A stretch of DNA of 9,542 nucleotides from Gemmatimonadota bacterium (lineage in GTDB: Bacteria; Gemmatimonadota; Gemmatimonadetes; Palauibacterales; Palauibacteraceae), in the NCBI GenBank assembly GCA_029288095.1, contig JARFPW010000332.1, positions 1 through 9,542 of the forward strand, in the 5' to 3' direction. Positions 1-5,927 of the stretch are shown piece by piece. A program made the translations under genes and the position numbers. The notes under the pieces were generated by a model. The model searched no databases. It was not told the origin of the DNA and saw only the letters and a list, made by a program, of their open reading frames with translations. Numbering within the stretch: position 1 is the stretch's first letter; each line of letters begins with the position of its first letter.

Positions 1-16
1 TGTGTATAAGAGACAG
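1..16. other. Nextera/Tn5 mosaic-end adapter remnant
   Basis: The first 16 bases, TGTGTATAAGAGACAG, are identical to the 3' part of the 19-bp Tn5 mosaic end used in Nextera libraries. It sits exactly at the window edge, as expected for an untrimmed adapter at a contig end. It is almost certainly library sequence, not genome. The ORF that runs through it on the plus strand is therefore meaningless. Confidence 0.95.
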
Positions 17-61
17 GCCGTATTCAGCTCCGCGCAGTTTGAAAGTCCGACAGTAGCACCC
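17..61. other. Short 3' flank of dxr, no gene seen
   Basis: These 45 bases lie between the adapter and the dxr stop codon. In many bacteria dxr is followed by the rseP site-2 protease gene, but no convincing rseP start is visible. A GTG-led frame stops after about 11 codons. The stretch may be true intergenic DNA cut short by the contig end. Confidence 0.5.
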
Positions 62-1222
62 CTAGCGGTTCCGGCGGTTCCCGACGGCTTCCATCGCCTG
101 TCGGCGCGCTTCGGAATCCGCCACCACCACAGCCTGTACGCTATCGGCCGGCCCGCCTTCCCACGACCCCAGGACGGCATCCACGACCTCGGGAATGCCG
201 GTAAACGGCAATTCTCCCTCCAGGAATGCGGCGACAGCGATTTCATTTGCCGCACTATAGGCCGCCGGCGCCGTGCCTCCGGTTCGAGCAGCAGCGAGCC
301 CGAGCTCGAACATCGGGAAGGCGTCGTGCCGCACGTGTTCGAATTCCAGCGGGCCTGCCGCGACCGGGTCGAATGGTTCGAACTCGTTGGGCAATCTTTC
401 CGGCGCGGCGAGCGCGTACAGGATCGGGACCTCCATCGTCGGAAAGCCCAGCTGAGCCATCGTCGAGCCGTCCCGAAATTCGACCATGGAGTGGATGATC
501 GACGTGGGATGTACAACTACTTCAATACTGTCTAATGCAATATCAAATAGTAAGTGTGCTTCAATTACTTCCAGTGCTTTATTGGCAAGCGTAGCCGAGT
601 CCACGGTGATCTTCGACCCCATATCCCAGGTCGGATGTGCGAGTGCGTCGGCACATCGAATCTCCGTGAATTCGCTCGCCGGGGTCTTCCGAAACGGCCC
701 GCCGCTCGCCGTCAGGATCAGGCGCCGCACCTCGCTGGACGGGCGCCCCGCGAGGCACTGGTGTATCGCGCTGTGTTCGCTGTCTACGGGGAGGATGTCT
801 CCCGTCCCATCGCGCCAGGCTTGCACGACAAGGGGACCGCCCGCTACCAGAGATTCCTTGTTGGCCAGAGCGAGTCGCTTCCCTGCCCCGAGCGCGGCTA
901 GTGTCGCCTCGAGTCCGGCCGATCCTACCAGCGCATTTACCACGATGTCGGCCCGCCGGTCGGCGGCGGCCTCGATGAGTGCGGCAGGGCCGTAGCGCCA
1001 TTCACCCGTCCATGCCGCTTCGTGAGTGTCGGCGTCACCCCCGGCCAGAACCGCGAACTCCGGTTCGAATTCGGCCGCCAGCATGTCGAGCGCATCGGAA
1101 TTCTGTGCGGCACTCAGTCCGACGACCCGGAAACGATCCGCGTGCCTCCTCAGCACGTTGCAGGCCGACCTTCCGACCGAACCCGTCGCCCCCAGCACGA
1201 CCACGCCACGGCGCTCTACCAT
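62..1222 (-). CDS. dxr: 1-deoxy-D-xylulose 5-phosphate reductoisomerase
   Basis: This is the cytosolic enzyme that rearranges and reduces DXP to 2-C-methyl-D-erythritol 4-phosphate with NADPH, the first committed step of the MEP isoprenoid pathway. The 386-residue product has the NADPH loop GATGSVG (11-17), LANKES (119-124), the metal-site segment VDSEH (146-150, with D147 and E149), ASGGPF (172-177), MGSKITVDSATLANKALEVI (201-220, with metal ligand E218) and SIIHSMVEF (241-249). Length is normal for the family. The frame is open to 1339, but the ATG at 1222 puts the NADPH loop at the usual distance from the N-terminus and overlaps the cdsA stop as TGATG, so I take it as the start. No clear Shine-Dalgarno site precedes it, which fits translational coupling to cdsA. 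Codons for residues about 214-238 are strongly AT-ending, unlike the rest of the gene. Function is secure. Confidence 0.97.
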   Translation of the reverse strand: MVERRGVVVLGATGSVGRSACNVLRRHADRFRVVGLSAAQNSDALDMLAAEFEPEFAVLAGGDADTHEAAWTGEWRYGPAALIEAAADRRADIVVNALVGSAGLEATLAALGAGKRLALANKESLVAGGPLVVQAWRDGTGDILPVDSEHSAIHQCLAGRPSSEVRRLILTASGGPFRKTPASEFTEIRCADALAHPTWDMGSKITVDSATLANKALEVIEAHLLFDIALDSIEVVVHPTSIIHSMVEFRDGSTMAQLGFPTMEVPILYALAAPERLPNEFEPFDPVAAGPLEFEHVRHDAFPMFELGLAAARTGGTAPAAYSAANEIAVAAFLEGELPFTGIPEVVDAVLGSWEGGPADSVQAVVVADSEARRQAMEAVGNRRNR

Positions 1223-2049
1223 CAGAGAAGTGTGCGCAGGCTGAGATAGGCTATCGGGATCGCCCACAGAAGAGAGTCCATGCGATCCAGCAAGCCTCCG
1301 TGCCCGGGCAGAAGCCCGGAGGAGTCCTTGACTCCGCACTCGCGCTTGATCGCCGACTCCACGAGATCGCCCAGGATAGCGGCCGCTGCGACCACCAGGC
1401 CCAGCAGGGCAACGCTGGCGGTTCCCAGAGCCGCCACCTCCGTAATGAACAGCCAGGCCAGGGCGAGGCCACCCAGCGGTCCGGCCACGAGTGCAGCAAT
1501 ACCGCCCTCGATCGTCTTGTTCGGGCTCACGATCGGCGCCAGTGGACGACGACCCAGTGCCTTGCCGCCGAAGTAGGCCGCCGTATCGGCCAGCCAGGTC
1601 ACGCCAACGGGTAGCAGGAACAGGGCGAAGCCCAGACCATGGTCGGCAACCAGCGTTTCACGGAGGAGCAGACCATACGACAGGAGGCCGCCAACGTATG
1701 CGGCCGCGGCGAAGCTCAGGGCCGCGGCGCGAAACGGTCCTTCCTCCGGCGGAATCCGCAGCGCCGCCGTGGCCGAGACCGTGAGCAACAGCACAGTCAG
1801 AAGGACTATCATTCCGGGGGCACCCACCGCCCACGCGACGTACGGCATGGCAGCGGCGGCAGCGGCCGCGACGGGAAACAGGAACCGGGCTCCCGTCGCC
1901 GCCACCATTCGGCCGAACTCCCACACGCCAATTGCGGCGAGCGCTCCGAGACCGACCGCCATCGCGAGCCCACCCCACCAGGCCACGATCAGTACGAGGG
2001 GGATTCCCACGGCGGCGACTGCCAGCCGACGCGCCAGGTTGGCCCCCAT
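1222..2049 (-). CDS. cdsA: Phosphatidate cytidylyltransferase (CDP-diacylglycerol synthase)
   Basis: This integral inner-membrane enzyme joins CTP and phosphatidic acid to make CDP-diacylglycerol, the precursor of all major phospholipids. The 275-residue product is mostly hydrophobic, with about seven or eight likely membrane segments. Its C-terminal part carries the CDP-alcohol synthase signature over residues 232-258: SAIKR, then KD at 241-242, PGHGG at 248-252 and DRMD at 255-258. An earlier conserved stretch has DTAAYFGG (155-162) and SPNKTIEG (175-182). The ATG at 2049 overlaps the uppS stop as TGATG, and its own stop overlaps the dxr ATG the same way. The frame stays open upstream to 2136, but that extension is basic, non-hydrophobic and lies inside uppS, so I reject it. 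The order uppS-cdsA-dxr is a well-known conserved cluster. Confidence 0.96.
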   Translation of the reverse strand: MGANLARRLAVAAVGIPLVLIVAWWGGLAMAVGLGALAAIGVWEFGRMVAATGARFLFPVAAAAAAAMPYVAWAVGAPGMIVLLTVLLLTVSATAALRIPPEEGPFRAAALSFAAAAYVGGLLSYGLLLRETLVADHGLGFALFLLPVGVTWLADTAAYFGGKALGRRPLAPIVSPNKTIEGGIAALVAGPLGGLALAWLFITEVAALGTASVALLGLVVAAAAILGDLVESAIKRECGVKDSSGLLPGHGGLLDRMDSLLWAIPIAYLSLRTLL

Positions 2050-2798
2050 CAGGATGTGACACCGCCGAAGCGGCGTTCCCGCTTCTGAAAGTCGGCGACC
2101 GCGGCAAACAGCTCTTCTCGCCCGAAGTCGGGCCACAACACCGGGGTCACGTGAATCTCCGCGTAGGCGATCTGCCAGAGCATGAAGTTCGATACGCGCA
2201 TCTCGCCCGATGTCCGGACGAGCAGATCGGGATCCGGCCAGCCGGCCGTGTAGAGTTCCTCGGCAAACCGCACCGAATCGATGTCTGCCGGATCAAGCCG
2301 TCCCTCGGCTGCCAGCGCGGCGAGCCGCCGCGCCGCCGTCGCGATCTCGTCGCGCGATCCGTAACTGATCGCCACGTTCAGATTGAGCCGGGTCCCTTCT
2401 GCGGTGTCTGCCTCGAGAGTCTCGACCGAAGACCTCGACGTCGGGGGCAGGCGCTCACGATCTCCGAAGACGCGGGCTCGCACTCCCTGCTGCCGCAGAT
2501 CATCGATCTCTCGCTCCACGAACTCGTTCAGCAGGTGCATCAGGGCCCCCACTTCCTGCTCGGGGCGTGACCAGTTTTCGAGCGAAAACGCGTACAACGT
2601 GAGGTACGGTATGCCGAGTTCCAGGGCTGCCTCTACGGTGCGACGTACGGCCCGCATGCCTTCGCGATGACCACGCCAGCGTGGCAGGCCGCGGTCGGCC
2701 GCCCACCGGCCGTTCCCGTCCATGATCACTGCCACGTGGCGTGGCAGTTCCCCGGATTGGAGGCTCGCCAAAAGCGCGTCACCGGAAGATTCGCTCAC
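2049..2798 (-). CDS. uppS: Isoprenyl (undecaprenyl diphosphate) transferase
   Basis: This cis-prenyltransferase adds isopentenyl units to farnesyl diphosphate to build the C55 lipid that carries cell-wall precursors. The 249-residue protein has the catalytic loop MDGNGRWA (26-33, with Asp27), the GHREG segment (43-47), FSLENWSRP (71-79), NVAISYGSRDEI (141-152; many family members have GG where this has GS) and RTSGEMRVSNFMLWQIAYAE (195-214), which supplies the conserved diphosphate-binding Arg195 and Arg201 and metal ligand Glu214. The start is a GTG at 2798 that overlaps the thiI stop as GTGA. A purine-rich GGAGAAGG lies upstream. The chain length of the product cannot be told from sequence, but the cdsA-dxr context favours undecaprenyl diphosphate synthase. 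Confidence 0.95.
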   Translation of the reverse strand: MSESSGDALLASLQSGELPRHVAVIMDGNGRWAADRGLPRWRGHREGMRAVRRTVEAALELGIPYLTLYAFSLENWSRPEQEVGALMHLLNEFVEREIDDLRQQGVRARVFGDRERLPPTSRSSVETLEADTAEGTRLNLNVAISYGSRDEIATAARRLAALAAEGRLDPADIDSVRFAEELYTAGWPDPDLLVRTSGEMRVSNFMLWQIAYAEIHVTPVLWPDFGREELFAAVADFQKRERRFGGVTS

Positions 2799-4264
2799 GG
2801 GCTTGCCTTCTCCGCTTCATACAGACGCAGCAGTTTGCGGATACCGCCCCGAAGGCTGTACGCCTCAAACCCCGCCTGCTGCATGCGCTCGGCGATTTGC
2901 GCGCTCACCATTCCCTGCGGGCAGACGAGCACGACCGGGATCGCCCGATCGAAGTCCGCAAACCGGCTCTCGAGTTCGTCGGGCTCGTACCGCAAAACTC
3001 CGTCTATCGGCATCGGTGGCTCCTCCGCATCCCTGAGATCGATGACCAGGGCACCGGCCGGCACTTGGTCCGTAAACAGCCCGGCGGCGACGATGGCATC
3101 CATCCTGAGACCTCGCAATCCCACATCCACCGCTTCCGCCACTGCCTGCTCGAGTACGTGTGGATCCAGCCCCACTTCCTCGCGCTCCAGCGTTTCGGGG
3201 CGAGCCGCGGTGGCTGTGCGACCGTCGCTGATCGAGCAGTACTCGCGGACGCGAGCCGAAAGTTCATACGTCCCTATGCGGCGCGCTGACGCGACGATCT
3301 CCTCCTTGTCCGCCCCGATGAGCGGCCTGAGCACGGGAAGCGACACCGCCCCGTCAATCGCTCTGAGGTTGGCCAGCGTCTGTGAAGATACCTGGCCTAC
3401 CGCCTCGCCGGTGATGATCGCATCCGCGCGCCGGCGGAGCGCGATGGCCTCTGCCGCCCGATACATCTGACGTTTCAGGGCCACCTGCAGATATGAGCTT
3501 CCGACTACTTCCCGGAGTTGCTCCACGACCGGACCAAACTCGACCGTGTACAGCCGCGGTTTCGTGCCGTAGCTCCAGCGTTGGGCCAGCGACTGAGCCA
3601 CCTCGAGAACCATCCTTCGGTAGGCATCTCCTCCCAGATTGCAGAACACGTAGTCCAGCGCCACACCGCGGCGGAGGAGCATCCAGGAAGCTACCGCCGA
3701 ATCGAAACCACCTGACAGAAGGGCCACGGCACGACTCTCGATGCCGAGTGGCAGCCCGCCCGCACCTTCAGAGCGACCGGCGAACAGATAGGCATGTTCA
3801 TCCCTGATTTCGACGCAGACCTCGACCTCGGGATCGTCGAGGTTCACGGTGGCGCCGGGATTCAGCGCAGCCCCCAACTGCCGCATCACATCAATCGATC
3901 TGAATCCGTGCCGACCGCTGCGCCGCGCCCGGACGGCATAGGTCAGTCCCTGCACGCGGTCGCCGTACAGCTCGACGCCCCTGGCAACGATCTCGTCGAG
4001 ACGGGCCGGGATGATGGAGTCGATACGCGACCACGAGCTGAGTCCGAAGACGCGCGACAAGGGTTCGTCTTCCGCTTTGCAGTCAGTCTCTACGAACAGG
4101 CGGCTCCATTCCTCCCGAACTGTGCACTCACAACCCGCCTCGCGGTAGGCATCCTTGATGTTACGCACGAGTTTCTGCTGGAAGCGGCGGCGAGTTCGTC
4201 GTCCCTTGATCGCCAGTTCGCCGGCAAGCCGGAGCATCAGAATGTGCGTGTCGGAAGAAGTCAT
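2795..4264 (-). CDS. thiI: tRNA 4-thiouridine sulfurtransferase ThiI with rhodanese domain
   Basis: ThiI adenylates U8 of tRNA and transfers persulfide sulfur to form 4-thiouridine. Versions with a rhodanese domain can also feed sulfur to ThiS for the thiamine thiazole. The 489-residue product has an N-terminal ferredoxin-like part (1-60), a THUMP domain (about 65-165, ending in NLDDPEVEV and HAYLF), a PP-loop ATPase core with SGGFDS at 184-189 and TGEAVGQVSSQTLANL at 285-300, the catalytic-core Cys343 in EYCSI, and a C-terminal rhodanese domain (about 385-489) whose loop VCPQGMVS carries Cys448. Both cysteines of the E. coli-type mechanism are present, and the length is close to the E. coli form. 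The ATG at 4264 gives a normal N-terminus; no good Shine-Dalgarno is seen, and ATG codon 10 is an alternative start. The stop overlaps the uppS GTG. Confidence 0.94.
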   Translation of the reverse strand: MTSSDTHILMLRLAGELAIKGRRTRRRFQQKLVRNIKDAYREAGCECTVREEWSRLFVETDCKAEDEPLSRVFGLSSWSRIDSIIPARLDEIVARGVELYGDRVQGLTYAVRARRSGRHGFRSIDVMRQLGAALNPGATVNLDDPEVEVCVEIRDEHAYLFAGRSEGAGGLPLGIESRAVALLSGGFDSAVASWMLLRRGVALDYVFCNLGGDAYRRMVLEVAQSLAQRWSYGTKPRLYTVEFGPVVEQLREVVGSSYLQVALKRQMYRAAEAIALRRRADAIITGEAVGQVSSQTLANLRAIDGAVSLPVLRPLIGADKEEIVASARRIGTYELSARVREYCSISDGRTATAARPETLEREEVGLDPHVLEQAVAEAVDVGLRGLRMDAIVAAGLFTDQVPAGALVIDLRDAEEPPMPIDGVLRYEPDELESRFADFDRAIPVVLVCPQGMVSAQIAERMQQAGFEAYSLRGGIRKLLRLYEAEKASP

Positions 4265-4298
4265 CGCGGCAGGGTGTTTGAGTGACCGCCGCCGGGCG

Positions 4299-4333
4299 TG
4301 ACCGGCTTGTGAGCTAACCCGAGCGGCCGGTCA
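4299..4333. other. Inverted repeat between small ORF and thiI
   Basis: The arms TGACCGGC (4299-4306) and GCCGGTCA (4326-4333) are perfect 8-bp complements with a 19-nt loop. The structure lies between the stop of the 38-residue ORF (4344) and the thiI start (4264). There is no T-tract on either side, so a simple intrinsic terminator is not well supported. It could shape thiI mRNA or be a protein-binding dyad. Confidence 0.4.
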
Positions 4334-4343
4334 GCCTGGTCGG

Positions 4344-4460
4344 TCAGGAATCCGCGCGCGTGGAGGGAATGCGGGCGGCGATAAGCGCCACGATGACGCC
4401 CGCGACCGGAATCGCCGTGATGATACCGATCACAATGAAGCTCTCTGGGATGTTCGACAC
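4344..4460 (-). CDS. Putative small single-pass membrane protein (38 aa)
   Basis: This short minus-strand frame starts at a GTG at 4460. GGGAG lies about 8 nt upstream, which is good Shine-Dalgarno spacing. The peptide starts as MSNIPESFIVIG if the GTG is read as Met. It has an almost unbroken hydrophobic run over residues 8-30 (SFIVIGIITAIPVAG, then VIVALIAARIP) and ends in a polar, basic tail (STRADS). An in-frame stop lies nine codons before the start, so the ORF cannot be longer. It lies 79 nt ahead of thiI on the same strand and may share its transcript. The topology is typical of small bacterial membrane peptides. I recognise no family. The overlapping frames on both strands give basic or low-complexity products, which supports this frame by contrast. 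Existence is plausible but unproven. Confidence 0.5.
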   Translation of the reverse strand: MSNIPESFIVIGIITAIPVAGVIVALIAARIPSTRADS

Positions 4461-4631
4461 TGTAGTGACTCCCGGACACCGCGTGAATCACAATCCGGAG
4501 TCTCCGAATCGTAGGCTCAATTCTACCGCTGACTCCGCGACTCGGGCAAGCGACGGAAACTGTCCGGTTCCGGCACAGTCGGTCCCATCCCCGGACGAGA
4601 CAGCCGCTACCGAGGACATCGCGAATACTCA

Positions 4632-4661
4632 TTAACTATATGATGTATAGTGTTTTATAGG
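4632..4661 (+). promoter_or_regulatory. Candidate promoter with internal operator-like dyad
   Basis: On the plus strand TTAACT (4632-4637) and TATAGG (4656-4661) are separated by 18 nt, a plausible sigma-70-type -35/-10 pair for the gene at 4753. The spacer holds a perfect dyad, ACTATA-TGATG-TATAGT (4635-4651), overlapping the -35. The minus strand of the same island also offers -10-like TATACA, so it could serve both directions. The call rests on pattern and position only. Confidence 0.4.
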
Positions 4662-4718
4662 ATAGTCACTCCATGGCACACCTGTTGCTCTTTGGTAGGG
4701 CGTCTCTGACACGCTACT

Positions 4719-4735
4719 GGCCGCCGGTCGCGGCC
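4719..4735 (+). other. Leader hairpin just upstream of the ribosome binding site
   Basis: GGCCGC (4719-4724) pairs perfectly with GCGGCC (4730-4735) around the 5-nt loop CGGTC. It is followed by GTTTG and then the AAGGAAG ribosome binding site at 4742-4748. It would lie in the 5' leader of the 4753 gene, where it could influence initiation or act as a weak attenuator. No alternative pairing was identified. Confidence 0.4.
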
Positions 4736-4752
4736 GTTTGTAAGGAAGAACG

Positions 4753-5241
4753 ATGCGGTACGTCAGGTCAAACTACAACGAGGGATTGCGGACGCTGCTC
4801 TCCGCGGTGGTGATCGTAGTGGGGACGTGGTTGGCGGGTGAGGTCGGTCAGGCCGGCCTGGAGAGCAACGTTTTCGAGGTGACCGGGGACATCGTAGGAG
4901 TGTGGACGTGGGTCGCGGAATCTCCGGCTGATGAAGCCAGGAGCGATAACCCGGTCGCCTCATTCTTTGAGTTCAGGCAGGCTGGTTCGGGCCTGATGGC
5001 CCGTGTGATGTTGAGGGACGAGACTGGTTCCAGCATCGAGAAGGTGACCAGCCTGACCTTTGAGGACGGCGAACTGTGCCTTGCCACAGCCGGTGGGACG
5101 GAATTCACCGGTCGACTGAGTGCCGATGGGCGAGCCATCGACGGCACCTTGGCGTGGAACGGAATTCGTTCCGCCGCCAGCCTGGAGAGAGTTGTGACCC
5201 GAAAGCGACCGCAGGTCATGGTCCCCCTGCGCGACGCCTAG
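4753..5241 (+). CDS. Exported protein of unknown function (162 aa)
   Basis: This is the only clear plus-strand gene. The product has a basic N-terminus and a hydrophobic segment at about residues 13-29, fitting a signal peptide (possible cleavage near GQA, 32-34) or an N-terminal anchor. The rest (about 43-148) alternates short hydrophobic strands with glycine turns: DIVGVWTWV, SFFEFRQAGSGLMARVML, LTFEDGELCLATAGGTEF, then GRLSADGRAIDGTLAWNGI. This resembles the small beta-sheet domain seen at the N-terminus of many secreted hydrolases, but here it stands alone and I see no catalytic motif. The ATG at 4753 has AAGGAAG four nt upstream. The likely promoter is at 4632-4661 and the transcript converges on msrQ. 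I cannot assign a function. Confidence 0.8.
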   Translation: MRYVRSNYNEGLRTLLSAVVIVVGTWLAGEVGQAGLESNVFEVTGDIVGVWTWVAESPADEARSDNPVASFFEFRQAGSGLMARVMLRDETGSSIEKVTSLTFEDGELCLATAGGTEFTGRLSADGRAIDGTLAWNGIRSAASLERVVTRKRPQVMVPLRDA

Positions 5242-5264
5242 GGTCCGGCTCTCTACCGGCTGCC

Positions 5265-5299
5265 AACGCGGCGGCTCCCTGAACGGGGGTCGTCGCGTT
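5265..5299. terminator. GC-rich hairpin between convergent genes
   Basis: The arm 5265-5279 (AACGCGGCGGCTCCC) pairs over 15 positions with 5285-5299 (GGGGGTCGTCGCGTT) around a 5-nt loop, TGAAC. In plus-strand RNA the three imperfect positions are G-U wobbles, so the stem is continuous. It starts 23 nt after the stop of the 4753 gene and overlaps the msrQ stop codon at 5298-5300. Position between two converging genes suggests a shared terminator. The following T-rich tract (GTCGTTTCT) is short, and the minus-strand form has A-C mismatches, so it should work better for the plus-strand gene. Confidence 0.65.
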
Positions 5300-5927
5300 A
5301 GTCGTTTCTGGATCTGGTAGCCGCTTTCCGAGCCGCCACTCGACGCTGGACAGCCGGGGTCCTCAGCAGCAACAGCACAACCAGGATAAGGGCGAACACC
5401 AGCGGCTCCTGCGCATCCGCCTTCACCTTCCAGTAGAAATGAAGCGCGCCGAGAAGCGCCGCGACGTACACGACCCGGTGAAGCCTGGTCCAGCGCTTTC
5501 CAAGACGGCGAATCCAGCCTTTGGTCGATGTCACCGCCAGCGGAACCAGCAGTAACCAGGCGGCGAAGCCCGACATGATGAACGGCCGCTCGGCGATGTC
5601 CTCCAGGATGAATGACCAGGCGAAGAACTGGTCGAGGACGATGTATGACAGGAAATGGGCGGTCACGTATGAAAACGCCCACAGCCCTAGAAATCGGCGA
5701 TGGCGAATCAGCCGATTCCAACCGGTCAGCCGCCGGACCGGCGTGACCGCGAGACTCAGGGTCAGGAATACCAGTCCCCACCAACCCAGACGGTGCAGGA
5801 CTTCTTCAATCGGGTTGGCACCAAGCTCATCGCGCAGAAAGTCAGCGGCGAGCCAGACCGCCGGGAGAGCCGCTCCGATCCACAACAGCGGACGAACGGC
5901 CTTTTCACCGAATCGTCTACCAGTCAG
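5298..5927 (-). CDS. msrQ: Heme membrane subunit of methionine sulfoxide reductase
   Basis: MsrQ is an inner-membrane b-type heme protein that passes electrons to periplasmic MsrP. The product has about six hydrophobic segments and the ferric-reductase-like histidines His91 (TAHFLSY), His150 (TRLHRVVY) and His163 (ALHFYWKVK), matching E. coli spacing. It also has LGANP (35-39), HRRFLGLW (76-83) and TSTKGW (133-138). The frame is open upstream to 6188 but that part lies inside msrP and looks non-coding. No ATG, GTG or TTG exists where the protein should start. A CTG at 5925-5927 overlaps the msrP TGA as CTGA, has GAGGAA six nt upstream (5934-5939), and gives 209 residues against about 211 in E. 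coli. I choose that start; a TTG at 5885 would cut into the first membrane segment. Function is firm, the start codon is an inference. Confidence 0.9.
   Translation of the reverse strand: MTGRRFGEKAVRPLLWIGAALPAVWLAADFLRDELGANPIEEVLHRLGWWGLVFLTLSLAVTPVRRLTGWNRLIRHRRFLGLWAFSYVTAHFLSYIVLDQFFAWSFILEDIAERPFIMSGFAAWLLLVPLAVTSTKGWIRRLGKRWTRLHRVVYVAALLGALHFYWKVKADAQEPLVFALILVVLLLLRTPAVQRRVAARKAATRSRND

Larger units (their letters stand above)
4461..4752. promoter_or_regulatory. Divergent intergenic control region
   Basis: This 292-nt stretch separates the minus-strand thiI operon from the plus-strand gene at 4753. Most of it is GC-rich and shows no credible ORF. It contains an AT-rich island at about 4622-4668, a dyad at 4635-4651 and a hairpin at 4719-4735, which are listed separately. 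I saw no TPP-riboswitch-like sequence on the thiI side. Confidence 0.5.

Noticed and set aside
1223..1339. Longer dxr start at 1339
   Set aside because: It adds 39 residues inside cdsA ahead of the NADPH loop; the ATG at 1222 gives the normal length and the TGATG junction.
2667..3470. Long plus-strand frame of 267 codons
   Set aside because: It runs antisense to uppS/thiI. It is a GC-codon shadow with Ser/Arg-rich content and no family resemblance.
4265..4630. TPP riboswitch ahead of thiI
   Set aside because: I looked for the CTGAGA-type conserved core on the minus strand and saw none.
4261..4632. Minus-strand 123-codon frame upstream of thiI starting near the AT-rich island
   Set aside because: Its product is rich in Arg, His and Ser with no hydrophobic or motif pattern, it overlaps the better 38-residue frame, and it ends inside the thiI start.
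4360..4635. Plus-strand 91-codon frame
   Set aside because: It is antisense to the small membrane ORF, has a low-complexity Thr/Ser/Pro composition, and lacks a ribosome binding site.
4673..4813. Plus-strand ATG frame of 46 codons that could be leaderless from the candidate promoter
   Set aside because: It overlaps the real 4753 gene out of frame, has no ribosome binding site, and its second half is only the shadow of that gene.
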